NCBI RefSeq assembly: GCF_037975245.1
Contig: NC_092576.1
Coordinates: 29,118,611 to 29,182,610, forward strand
Length of the DNA: 64,000 nt
Direction: 5' to 3'
Source: Apostichopus japonicus
Lineage: Eukaryota; Echinodermata; Holothuroidea; Aspidochirotida; Stichopodidae
Part shown: piece by piece, positions 1-11,492 of the stretch
Numbering within the stretch: position 1 is the stretch's first letter
How the letters are laid out: every line of letters begins with the position of its first letter
Translations under genes and position numbers: made by a program
The notes under the pieces: model-generated
Told to the model about the DNA's origin: nothing
What the model saw: the letters and a program-made list of their open reading frames with translations, nothing else
Database searches by the model: none

Positions 1-71
1 AAGATCGTAACTCCACTGTAGGCATTTGTCACCTGTATCGAACAATACTGGTTCTGTTTTTGGTGAAAAAA

Positions 72-77
<6 letters not shown>

Positions 78-110
<33 letters not shown>

Positions 111-294
111 TAACAGCATATGCATAAAATATATTTAAATATAACGGAACAACATGCATAGGTATATGTATATGTAGATATATATATATATATGTAAATA
201 TGTATATATATATAAATATGTATATATAAATATGTACATATATATATATACATATATGTATATATATATATACATATATGTATATATATATACA

Positions 295-335
<41 letters not shown>
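78..335. repeat. AT-rich microsatellite
   Basis: This tract is made of (TA)n interspersed with TATG and TACA variants. All six frames are open only because the repeat encodes Tyr/Ile runs, so no protein is called. It directly abuts the Penelope-like element on its right. Confidence 0.95.
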
Positions 336-336
<1 letters not shown>

Positions 337-804
337 TGCGGAAGCGCATGACACCAGCCGTGACGAGAACGACACCGCCACCACCGATGCATACGGGCTT
401 ACATCGAAACGCGCCCGAACCACAAATCCTGGAGTTGGTCTCGTTCGAGTCCGATATGCTGGAAATGGTCGAAAATATTTAGTTCAAGGAAGTGACGGAG
501 AAGTTCCTGTCCGACCTCAAGAATGACGTAGAAAACATTACATCCTCTTAAGAAATCTTCGCATTAGCGGACAAAACCAGGAACATGTACAAGATGGAAC
601 CCGCCGAATATGGTGAGTTGCTAACTGAAAACATATCTGAGAAATTCAAATACGCGGACCGCAACACCGCCACCGAAATAGACAATGAATACACACAAGA
701 CTAGCTGACAAATTAAAAATAGGTAACCGAATAAATAAAGCTGGACCCAAAACGGCTTTCGTGACAATCAAGGACCACAAAGAAAACTTTCAAAATAACA
801 CAAA

Positions 805-1614
805 ATGCAGGTTAAATTAACCCAAACAAAACCTCAAATGGGACGAGTGAGCAAGGCTATGCTTGACCGCATCAATGCAGACACCAGATCATTGACAAGT
901 GTGAACCAGTGGAGAAATACCACGAGCGTACTGGAATGGTTTAACAATTTACAGGAAAAGAGCGGTCTCACCTTTCTGGTCTTCTATATTGTTGATTTTT
1001 AACCCTCGATAAGCAAGGATCTCCCACACAAATGTTTAGCATGGGCCAAAGCATACACCAGAATCAGTGATACCGAATACGAGACTATCATGCACGCAAG
1101 GCGATCTCTCCTTCACGATCACGAGGGCAAGGCTTGGGAGAAGAGAGACACGGGTAACCAATTCGACGTCTCAATGGGTGCGTTTGACAGCGGAAGTTGT
1201 GAATTGGTGGTAATATTCATTTTGAACGAACTGGAGAAAAACCACAACATCAATAGTTTGAAACTCAGCAGAGACGATGGGCTAGCAGTAATGAGGTCAT
1301 GCTCAGGCAGCAAAGCAGACAGAATACGAAAAGCCCTAATCAAGATTTTCCATACATGCAGACTAAACATCACTGTCCAAACGAACTTGAAAACAGTCGA
1401 CTTCCTTGACGTCACTTTGAACATGAATACCGGCGAGTACCAGCCCTACGGAACACCAAACAACGAACCAATCTACATAAGCGAACACTCGAACCACACG
1501 CCCGCAATCATAAAGAGCATACCGCCAGCCATCGTAAGAACAGTCTCTGGTCTATCATCTAACCAGGATGCATTCAAGAATGCAGCGCCCACCTTCAATC
1601 ATGCCCTCCTGTGA
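805..1614 (+). pseudogene. Penelope-like reverse transcriptase, interrupted
   Basis: One frame runs from 805 to 1614 with a single TAA at 1000-1002, located where the family has the Tyr of the conserved DFYPS box: the frame reads IVDF, stop, then PSISK. Downstream come GAFDSG and RDDGLAV, the metal-binding RT core, and DFLDVTLN. N-terminal RT homology continues upstream in other frames from about 541 (YKMEPAEYGELL; KDHKENFQNN). The frame ends at a TGA at 1612-1614, after which linker sequence resumes in another frame. The catalytic Asp pair is still encoded, but the upstream stop and frameshifts make a functional product implausible. Confidence 0.88.
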
Positions 1615-1629
1615 GCTGGATACAACTAT

Positions 1630-2335
1630 ACTATCAAATACCAAAACAAGAAAAAACGAAAACACCAAACAGAACGAGAAACGCAGGTCAAGAAAAATAA
1701 CATGGTACAACCCCCCCCCCCCCCCATACAGCAAAAACGTAAAGACCAAAACGTTGGGGCAGACTTCCTAAAACTCATCGGCAAGCACTTCCCACCGACC
1801 AACAAGCTTTACAAAATCTTCAACAGATCAACAGTCAAAATAAGTTACAGCTGTATGAGAAACATGCAAGAAATCATCAAGTCACCCAACTCAAAAGTTA
1901 TGAAAGAAACGAGCCAACCCCCCCCCCCCCAGGAAATATACATGCATCTGACGAGAAGTAGACAGTTGCCCACTACGCGGTAACTGCTTGATTAATGACG
2001 TCATTTATAAAGCCACCGTCACGTCAGGCACCGACAACGCGTCATACGTAGGCCTCGCGAGCGGAGAATATAAGAAGAGATACAACAACCACACCAAATC
2101 ATTCCGACACGACCGATATAAGAAAGAAACGGAACTCTCTAAACACATCTGGCAATTCAAGGAGAAAAAGCCGAATATTCAATACACTGGGAACTTGTGT
2201 CACATTCCAATAGGCACAAGCGGCAGTCTGGTTTATGCAATCTTTGCATAGGCGAAAAGCTCAAAATAATCACCCTCAAAGGCAACACGCTCAACTAGAA
2301 AAGTGAGCTCATCTCTACCTGTAGACTTGGCAACA
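1630..2335 (+). pseudogene. Penelope-like RT thumb and GIY-YIG endonuclease, frameshifted
   Basis: From about 1700 the frame reads an NPP motif followed by VGADFLKLIGKHFP and KIFNRSTVKISYSC, typical of the segment linking RT and endonuclease. A poly-C run (about 1709-1725) sits in the codons for NPP, and a second (about 1918-1930) precedes the Cys-containing CPLRGNCL region, forcing frame changes. At 1988-2251 the GIY-YIG domain is readable: VIYKATV, YVGLASGEYKKRYNNH, SFRH and ELSKHIWQFK. The terminal Cys pair and a SELIS-type tail continue to about 2335 with one more stop. The Arg of the GIY-YIG core is present. This is remnant sequence, not a host gene. Confidence 0.85.
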
Positions 2336-2345
2336 GACACAAAAG

Positions 2346-5120
2346 GAGACCACAAGCCGTGTCAAACCAAAACGGTAGTTCGTGGAATAGTGACCCATAC
2401 TTCATTACGGATCAGTACGCCTGGCGATCGCTGTACAACTACCTGTACAAGCGTGAAACTCCGAGTAGCAATGAACATATAGGTATATAAATAAATATGT
2501 AAAAAAAATGGTAGGTTACAATTAGGCCGGAAAAAATGTGTGAAAGCATATGAATTGCAAACCTGATGATCCATTATGTTGCAAGTAGAGCGCTGACTTC
2601 ACCTGTTCACTTACAGCAGGAATCCAGGATTACCAACTTAGTACATAATTGATGATTCCCATAGTCTTTAGTTTTTTTCTTTGTAAAGTCTGATGGCAAA
2701 AACAACGTATAAATAAGACATTTAAATGTAGTACATGTCATGTTTCAACTTGAAGACGAAACAATGTCAATCAACAATTTGCTTTGGTGTAATGCTGTCG
2801 GTCAAAAAGGCAAATATATAGTCAATTGAATTTGCTATGTACGAATTAATGTCAATCAAGAACCTTTTCAAGTCATGCAGTCAATTTTGTAGCTACTTCA
2901 CTACTATTGATACCGGTTTGCATATATTTTTATTTTTACTTTATGTTCATACCTTTAATACAATCAGCCCTGTGAATTATGGTCCATACCACATGAGTGT
3001 GATGGTTGGGATATTACGGAGGGACTCCCAAAGAGAGAGAATAAATAGTTACACGTTATTATACTTTAGCCATCTCGCATATTCCTCATTTCGGCCCTGC
3101 CTGGCTTTACAGGTAGCCGTTGCTGAAACATAACAGGCCCATTTCTGAACATTGAACCTGTTTACGATATAAGTCTATAATCTAGGATAATTTGCAGCTT
3201 CATAGCTTATTCAAGTAACCTGCAGCATTATATATTGCAAGATTGTTTAACAGTTATTACGAATTTAAATTCAAATTTAATTCCCTGTTGACACGGTACG
3301 TGTGTAGCCGTAAGATATATTACACCGTAATGCAAAGAGAGGCCTATGGAACGTATGGAATAACGATGATGCTGATGATGATTATACTAAAGTTGAGTCT
3401 CCTTAAATACTAGTCATCTTTTCATCAATGGAACTCAATCTTTTACACAGGAGAAACACACGAGTGTTTACAGACAAGTTGTAAAACTATACCTTTAATT
3501 CTCCGACGAAAACCTCCAAGCAGCAATTACTCCGCCGTACCTTGTTGGTCATATTTCATTGTCAGCACCATTTAGTTACACTGGATACACAATAACTTCA
3601 CATAACTTGTTTTATAAGATACCAATATACGTTTTACACAGCAGCCGATCCTTGCAACGATTGTTTGCACACGGATTCAGTGTACACACATACTCTATCA
3701 TTGACACTGCGTCATTAGGTCAAACTGCAATCGTAAATCGTCTGTGTGTTTATATCGTCCCTGGAGTTTCCCTTTTGCAGTGTTATACTTTATACCGTTT
3801 CACTTTCTGCTGTGAGCGGAGACTAGACACAGTGTTTGAAGATATACACTATCAGCGCATTGAGAGGGGCTAAACGAATGTTGTTAATGTTGTATGGAAA
3901 TTACTATGAACGGCTGTTACAAGCTGGGGTAAGCATAGTACAGTTATGTCTGTTAACTCTAAGCATCCACTTCTTTATACTGTAAGATAACGATTCTAAA
4001 CATTAATACGCTTTCATATGTACAACCACAGGGAGTTGGCTGTAGTAATTTAAGCAGGTAAGTGAACGGGGAACCTACATCCTGTTTTCTCTCTTCAATA
4101 CTTTCTTTTTAAATGTTATTCAGCATTCCGCTTCGTTGTAACATACTTACTGCCTCGCGTTGTGCTATATCTGTGTGATGTTTGTGTGTGTATGTTGCTG
4201 TAAATGTCTATTTGTCCGCATGACGTCCCAAACAGACATAGTTATAAAAACGGGGGGGGGGGTACGTTTTGGTCACAAAAAGGTAGATTTCAAAACCGAA
4301 TTTCTATAAGAATTAAATATCGAAATGAGAGGACATTTGTATGGTCGGATGGAAACAAAATATGAACGCTTAGGGAATAGGTACCCCAATCTCTCACCAG
4401 AACAACTCTCTCGATAAAACTAAATATGACAGACAGCAAAAACAATAACGATTCAACTTTCATCATACTTGAGGAAATGTAGATCTTCAAGAACTGTGTT
4501 CTTATTAATTATAAGCTTACACTCTTTTCAAAGGGACTGTGTGCTAAGAATGGAAACGTTTCTGAAAAAGGCTTACTTTAATCTGTACAACTAACAGCAC
4601 TTGAAAGGAACTTTGTTGTAATGATGGCAACGTATCCTGAAGAAATGCTCACTTTAATGTGTACGACTTACAGCATATTATAAGCAATACCATAAATTAT
4701 TCTCTTTGAGGGTATGGGAGAGAAGAGGGGGGTAGGGTTGATGACAATTATGATAATGTGGGTGAAAACCACATCATAATAGCCTGTTGTATGGTAGAAA
4801 AATATTTTGCTACAACACCGTTGCATTTTGATCAAATTCTAAATACAGAGAACCATAACAGTTAAAGACACATTAAAAACGTGTGAAATTGCAAGGACTC
4901 ATAGACAATTAAGGAGACCATAATAGGTAAGTGGAGGTTTAAAAGAGCATTTACCGGTATGACATCACTTACCACCTACTAAGATCTACTTCGGGGAAGA
5001 ATAATTGTAATCCTGTCACTGTAGGTTCCATTCATTGAAAAATATGAGTTTAGTGACACGATAATGAGATGGGGTTCTCAACTAATTTTGCAAGTTTTCT
5101 TTTCATATTTTGTGCCACAG
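2346..5120. other. Intergenic, nothing recognised
   Basis: This AT-rich DNA contains only short ORFs without splice context or protein-like composition. A poly-G run lies at about 4252-4261. No RNA gene or transposon end could be recognised. Confidence 0.5.
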
Positions 5121-5388
5121 GAATCTAACTTTAATAGAAATGAAAGATCAGTTAAGTTCATCAGAGGATAAAGTAAAGAGGCCTAGTCTGAAGTCTAGTC
5201 CTGAAGGTTTAGTCTTGGTTAGGTATAGTCTACGAAAACAAAGGAACATAACAGATATTCGCCTTTTCAATACTATAAATCCTTGGAATGCTCCTTTAAG
5301 GCCCAATGAACGAAGCCGTCAGCTCCTCTATACTGGTATTGATGTTGATCGATTGTTTTGTAACTCAACAAAGCCGATTTGTTTTTAA
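5121..5388 (+). CDS. Possible terminal exon of an unrecognised gene
   Basis: A pyrimidine-rich tract and CAG at 5118-5120 could be a splice acceptor, after which 89 codons stay open to TAA at 5386-5388. The peptide is charged and basic with SSPEGLVLVRYSLRKQRN, followed by an NPWNAPLRPNERSRQ segment, and has a more protein-like composition than neighbouring ORFs. I do not recognise the family. No matching upstream exon was found on this strand, so it may equally be a chance ORF or part of an old repeat. Confidence 0.25.
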
Positions 5389-7327
5389 TTTCTTATTTAC
5401 AACAGAGCCCCTTGACTGACTTTCAGCATCATTTGTGCTTGACAATGCTTTACTAAATTGTTTACTTGTCATTTGCCGCCATCAAGTTGTAATGCTTCCC
5501 CATTGAGGTGTGTGTTGCCTCTGAAGAACTGACAAAATGGTCCCTATAATTAATGGAATAGTCCAGTTGTTTTTTATGATTAACATCATCTGCTTAAAGA
5601 GGTCTTTCTCTCAAACATTAAAAGTGTTACAAAATACAACTTGAAGAGAGAGCAGTGGGATATTCATTATTAGTTCAACTTTCCTATTAGATATGCTTAT
5701 ACAGACCTAAATATGAGGGAATGTGGCGTAATCCATGAACTCTCCCCCGTAACAACTTTTCTGACCTATGACCCGACAATTTGCCTGTATCTACGCACAC
5801 CGCACAGTGGACTCTATTGTTTATATGTAAGACTGTAATACTACCTACTAAAACAGTGGTCCCTATTGTTTTGATGTGGAGCACCCTTCAATTTAAGTTA
5901 CCCTTAGCGTCGCCTCTGCACACACGCCGTCTAACCACTATAAGAACAACTCTCATTTGAACTTCTTAACCATCATTATTTATATTCATTTTGACGAAGC
6001 AATCGAGTTTGAGAACTTCGTAATATCCAATGTCGATCTTAAGTAAAGAAATGGTTTCTCTCACGTGAAATAGAGCCAAATTGTAGTTCAAATGCGTGTT
6101 CGTTAGGCTAGTATTTGCAACGTTACTTTCTCTGTTGTATACATATTGTGTAATAGGCTTGTAAGCTAATCGTAAACGATCGCTTACGAAGAGTTTGTAT
6201 GCATTATGTTTAATTTAATATTTAATTGATTGTTTTCTAAACCACTCAGATTCCTTAGTACGTGCTTCAAATGTTACGTTTATAGCATGTTTGCTAGTTC
6301 TTTTAGTGTAAAGTATATTCATTGAGGGCATGTTTGTGAATACCTTACACTGTCTATGTAGAAATAACTTGCTAAGTTCTTGTGAAAGAGCTCCACCTAA
6401 GATGGCGGTCCCCATGTATCGTTAGAGTTGTGTGCATTATATATTGTATCCAAAATGGCTGCGCCCATGCACCGTTGAGATTGTTGATTCAATATATAAT
6501 TCTTGTACTGAATATTATGCTGAATATCTGAAATTATGTAACGATGTTATAGTATGTCCTCTATGAACATCTCGGAGGTTATTTACCTGCATTTTCAGTT
6601 GTTTATCTAAAGTTAACGTACAGTTTGCGGTCTCGTGTTTTAGTTATTAAGTTTTCGTATCAGTCGAGGGTAAATCGACATGGATAGGTACGTTGTGTTA
6701 AGTGGTTACTACAATGCAATTGTGGTTGTTTAGAGACAGACGTGCCATAACCTAAGTGTTAACTCCACTACTTGTTTAATTCTAAAGTGTTTATTTTATG
6801 AATTCTTGAAGGTGTGATCCATTCGTTAATTACCATGTGTCATAGCCATTTATTATTCATGAGATATTTTCAGTCGTTTCATAGACCTATTTAACTGTTG
6901 ATTGTCTGAGGTTTCATATATGTACATGTTCTTATGATTTCTTTTCATATTTTATATCAGTTATCATGGCTATCGAATCCGTCCGGTGACCGTTGTACCA
7001 CCGTCCTCTTTAACGTCCTCTGTTACATGCTCTAGTATTATGTGCTTTTATTTACTTTACTGGCTCTAATACCCAGTAATGGCCTTACAACCCCAATTAA
7101 TTGGAGCAGAACAAGTCATAGGTTTTGACTCTTCTTTCGTGTTGCACCTACGGCATCACATAAATTATAGTTTAAAATGCCTCAGAATGCGTGGTTTGAC
7201 AACTACATTGTCAGTTATTTTTTCTGGGGGAGGACCCCCAAAGGACGCGTATATGGGAGTCGCCTTCAATGGCTTCACGGCAGTAACATACATAATCCTT
7301 AATTCGCTTTAGATCCTATCATACAGG
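5389..7327. other. Intergenic with two copies of an ATGGCNGCGCCCATG-type motif
   Basis: There is no supported gene here. Two related motifs lie 53 bases apart (from 6399 and 6452), each with an AAGATGGCGG-like core resembling a YY1-type site; a third relative is at 13846. A small G/C hairpin (GGGGGAGGACCCCC) is near 7228. A short ATG exon with a GTACGT donor at about 6680 is possible but unsupported. Confidence 0.4.
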
Positions 7328-8768
7328 TGAAGCGAACCGCGGATGGCGGGGGAAATTACCGGATTTAGGGTCCTTCGCTTTGAACTCACAAGTGTTCTTG
7401 CGTTGAAACAACGGCTGATTATTTATTACACAAACTCTACAAAATGATAAATATACAAATGAAGAATAAGTCATGACACATGACAATATACAGTAAATGG
7501 CATACTGAACTTAAATGGTTTCACGGACTCTATCTATTTAAAACTATCGTGACTCGGGGAAAACCTTAATTCAAATATACCATACTACGAACTATGCACA
7601 GAACCTATGCTCAAACTAAACAACAGAACTCTATCTGTACCATAAATACTAAATCCACGTAATATTAATACAACGTAGCACTCGTACAATACTGTATAAA
7701 AATGTAAAAAGTGTATAAAGAACAATGTAAAATGAACATTATGATATAATCTGCATAAATAATACAATATTTTTGCCAACAGGGGAGGAATTTTGTCACC
7801 TTCGTAATGGTCAGGGCAACACATGCCAGTTGCAACACATTATAGGCCTTTTCACCGTACTGTTCCTAGACAGCAGGAATTTACACCTCCTGAACCCACA
7901 AACTCTCAAGAGTCTTGTCACTCTATAACTATCCAAAAAGGCTAAGATTAAAGGACAAACTCTGAGACAACTCTATAGTAACAACAGTAACAATCATGTT
8001 CAAGATACAAATACGTATACGCTCTCTACACTGCGAGCAGTACAATTCTCAAATACAGGTACAATAAATAATACACTTCACTGTCAATTACTACAGTATA
8101 ATAATACGCAATACTGTACACGTGCTTCACGATACACAAGACACGCTATAAACCCGTAGGACCAAGGTCCAAATACACAACCTAACATGTACTCTGTACG
8201 GTGAAGTACCGCCTAGCCAAACACTTAAAATTTGATTCTATTAATTAACAATAGGGGTACGTACGGCATTTAACAATAATACTATGTATTACTTAATCCC
8301 TTACTACAATGAAGTCAGCTCGCTCGCGATAAAGAAGAAGAAGAAGACTCTACGCTCGCGGTAAAGGAGATCGCGGACATCAAGACTCCATCAACGCTAG
8401 CTCGCTATATATATGATAGGTCCGCCATCGTGGAAACCAGTGGCTTCGAGCCAGAAGCCGAACCATCCAAAACCTGAGGCATCCTGCCTCTAAAAAGAGG
8501 GACATCTCCTCACGGACTCCAGATATACAGATATAGGTATAGTAGTACATATAGAAATATGATGAAGCAATAAAATTACGAAGTACTAAGGGGTTTACGA
8601 GGCGAACCCCGGAGCTCTGCAGAGACGTTGCTCGCCATACAACAACGTATCCAGAACTGAAGAATACACACGTGCAAACAACTAACGCTACAACTGACTG
8701 TTACAAACTATTACGTAATACATGTAAATACTCAACGGGTGCATACAACAAAATTTCACTTTACTACA
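7328..8768 (-). mobile_element. Probable solo LTR (1.44 kb)
   Basis: The left edge begins TGAAGCGAACCGCGG, and the identical edge recurs at 63707 with unrelated flanking DNA, so the boundary is sharp. A matching right end (ACTACA) is followed by CAGG, the same four bases that precede the left end (7324-7327 and 8769-8772), as expected of a target-site duplication. Ends are TG...CA. A TATATATAG box readable on the minus strand lies near 8401-8412, suggesting minus orientation. No retroviral-type internal genes are adjacent, so this is best read as a solo LTR. The right boundary rests on the short duplication and is less certain than the left. Confidence 0.55.
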
Positions 8769-10179
8769 CAGGCATAATAGTTCATACCCCTCCCTTCAAA
8801 TCCAATGCCCGCTACATAATATTTTAGGAAGAAACTCTTAAAAGAATTGTCTGGTGAAACTTTCATGCATTGTCCACATCATTATTATTTTTCTCTTTAT
8901 AACTATGTGAAAATTGGCACCATTTAACGTTTTCTTCTTGTAGAAAGGAACATAGTGTTAAGTCGGGATACTCCGGCTCAATAAGTTCGGGCTCCGTTAT
9001 TAAATAAGTATAATGAACAACAGATAAAGAGAAACTCCAGACATAGATATAATTGTAGAATGTAAGCTTTATTGCTGGAGTGTATCTGAACTACACTCTC
9101 TGAAGTCTGGAATCTTAGTCTTTTACATACTAAAAAACTACAGTATTTATGTCATTACAACTTCCTGTGAATGGGCAATAACCTCTCTGTGACATTAACT
9201 CTTGGTCACAGAGTCTTTTACTTATAATTAATAAGGCACATAGGAGATTGCTATGACTAACCACATTTATAATACACATGAGATGCAACAGGTTGTCATC
9301 TGTGGTTAAGCATGAATAGTTCATGGAATTAAGACAAATGGGGCTCCTACGAATATGATGTGGGTGTAGGGGTGAATAAGTCATGAACAGGAAGTAAGTA
9401 GTTACTCTTAAGACAAAGAAGCATGGAAGCAACTGTTTAAAGTAATATGCTGGGGATATAACTACATACTACATTACAATAGCATTGCACATAATACACT
9501 CTCACACTCAAACCGTTCATCTGAAATAAAATTCACGGATTAACTTTACATTAATTGGAAGATTCTAATAATATTACTTGAAAGTATTGGAACATCGAAA
9601 GGTGAAGGGCGAATTACTATAACAGTTTCCTTGGTACTGATGCATAGTTCTACACAAGGCCTCGCCAACCTACGTAATTGAAAAAATGTAGTACCAGGAA
9701 GCTTAGGTTTCGTACAACTGTTCAATTATAACTGTACAGTGAACATTCTTCGCATTGGAGCTGGACAGACCAATGTAAACAACTAAGAGTGTGCTGGTCA
9801 AACGTATCTTGTGTTACACAAGGACCACGAAATGATGCACTACATATAAGCCGGCTTTAACTTTTTCATAAACAATATCTAATTAAAAAGAAATTTCACC
9901 GAAAAATAAGGAATAAAAAATCTGTATTCAAACGTCGTTTTTGTTGTGACTACTGTAGGAACTGTATGCAGCGTGGGTTATGTCGCAATTTGCACTTGCC
10001 CAGATGACGTTCGCTACTGTTGAAAGTATATTTGCAGTATCAATCCTTATCGATTAAAAAATCGTTTCTCTGTCAAACGGAATATTAGCGTTCTAATTCT
10101 TTGAAAACATGTTTCAAAATTATTTGTCATTTTTTAAGAAAACTTCTAAGGGCTTCTACACAATTCTTTCAAGGGAATC
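8769..10179. other. Intergenic, nothing recognised
   Basis: This AT-rich DNA has only short unsupported ORFs, including a 100-codon minus-strand frame at 9130-9432 with no coding features. Confidence 0.5.
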
Positions 10180-10370
10180 TATGGCGCAAGAAAGCGGGAA
10201 ATATTACGTACAAAACTAGATATGCTTTACTTACGAAATACATTACACGGTTTAATTTAAAAATACATACTTTACATATTTATATACATTTATACACATA
10301 TATATTTTCAGAAAATTACATTTTAATTATTAATTGTTGTACGTAATACATTCCGCTTTCTCGCGCCATA
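10180..10370. mobile_element. 191-bp MITE with 32-bp terminal inverted repeats
   Basis: The left end TATGGCGCAAGAAAGCGG and the right end are near-perfect inverted complements over about 32 bases (a few mismatches), reading inward to GTAC. Both ends are flanked by the direct repeat GGAATC (10174-10179 and 10371-10376), consistent with a target-site duplication. The interior is AT-rich and non-coding. This is the structure of a non-autonomous cut-and-paste DNA transposon. The superfamily cannot be assigned from a 6-bp duplication alone. Confidence 0.75.
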
Positions 10371-10969
10371 GGAATCTCATTCTTTGTATGTTGTTACCGA
10401 TCTAAAAGCATACAATTACTCTATTTATTTAAACAAAGCTCGAATTTCCTTTGGAGCAGTCAAACGATTTCGCACGCAAGTAAACGTCAGTGAATTAGCG
10501 CCCTCCTATGTAAAGCTAAAATTGATCAGTCAGAGGTTCGAGATAATAAGAATGTATGAAATCCTTTTCAGAGGTCCTTAATGGCACGGATTACTATCGT
10601 GAATGTAAAGCGCGCCCCTACTTCCACCCTATTCTCAAAGAAAACATTCAAGAAATAGCAATCTGCATACCAACCTAGCTCAACTTGTACCAAACGTCAG
10701 GCGAACGTCAAATATGACCTTTTCCTCAGTCCTTGTTAAGGGTGGTTTTCGCTTTTATCTCCCAATTGAAAGGTATGTACAACAGGAATAAACTAAATTT
10801 CATATAGCAGATCATCTTCATTGATACAGAACATAATTCAGCACTCACTATTCCACTCACATATTGCCTTCTATATAAATATCACTGTCATATTGTCTCT
10901 CACCGCTGCTCCATAAATGCAACCGTTACTTATTTCTTATCAATTCTGAATGCCGGTGCGTTCTCCCTT

Positions 10970-10977
10970 TATAAAAG
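10970..10977 (+). promoter_or_regulatory. Candidate TATA box for the LRAT-domain gene
   Basis: TATAAAAG lies in GC-richer sequence about 520 bases upstream of the LRAT-gene start codon. A 5'-untranslated exon would then splice to the acceptor (TTCTTTCAG) ending at 11448. The first exon itself was not identified. Confidence 0.3.
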
Positions 10978-11492
10978 TAAGCTAACCGTAGTTAGTCGGC
11001 AAAGTTTGCTTGAGCGTTTCACCCAGCCTTGCAGTTGATTGAGATTACATGCGCTTCCACATTGTGTGTTTCACCTTCAATGGTTTACGAACTCCCTAAT
11101 AATTTTGTGTCTGTCATACTAAAATAAAATGTATTAAGAAATAAGCTATTTTGAATTTGTGTTGTGGTGCTCTACACAGTTACACAAATCATTTGCTTAA
11201 AGCAGTATTTTAGCTGTCAGAAGACGCATTTAGTTACCTAAAGTAGTCAGCTAACGAAACGTGGGAAACGTACTGTTATTATCATATTAGGAAAATTCAA
11301 ATAATACACAACGTTGTGGCAAAATATGAAAACAATATAAACAATTGATGTTTTCGATGATTAGGATTAAGAATGAACTGAATTGTTGTACTATTGTGTT
11401 TAAGAAATATAATGATATATCTTCTTTACCTCTTCGTTCTTCTTTCAGATCGTAGTAAATTTGCCTTTCTTTCTGACGTCAAGACGATTACC

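Larger units (their letters stand above)
345..2345 (+). mobile_element. Degenerate Penelope-like retroelement (RT plus GIY-YIG)
   Basis: Broken remnants in several frames follow the order of a Penelope-like element: N-terminal region (about 430-800), reverse transcriptase (805-1614), RT thumb/linker (about 1630-1960) and GIY-YIG endonuclease (about 1960-2335). Landmarks are a KDHK segment, an NQW segment, an RDDGLAV segment matching the RT catalytic box, an NPP segment, and YVGLASGEYKKRY with a downstream FRH. Penelope-like elements retrotranspose using an RT related to telomerase and a GIY-YIG nuclease. Stops and frameshifts at several points, two of them at poly-C runs, mean this copy is dead. 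The left boundary at the microsatellite and the right boundary near 2345 are approximate, and no terminal repeats were found. Confidence 0.9.

Noticed and set aside
29-423. Tyr/Ile-rich ORFs on the minus strand
   Set aside because: They translate the TA microsatellite; no coding features.
2837-3133. 98-residue ORF with hydrophobic stretch
   Set aside because: No splice context, domain or codon pattern separates it from chance in AT-rich DNA.
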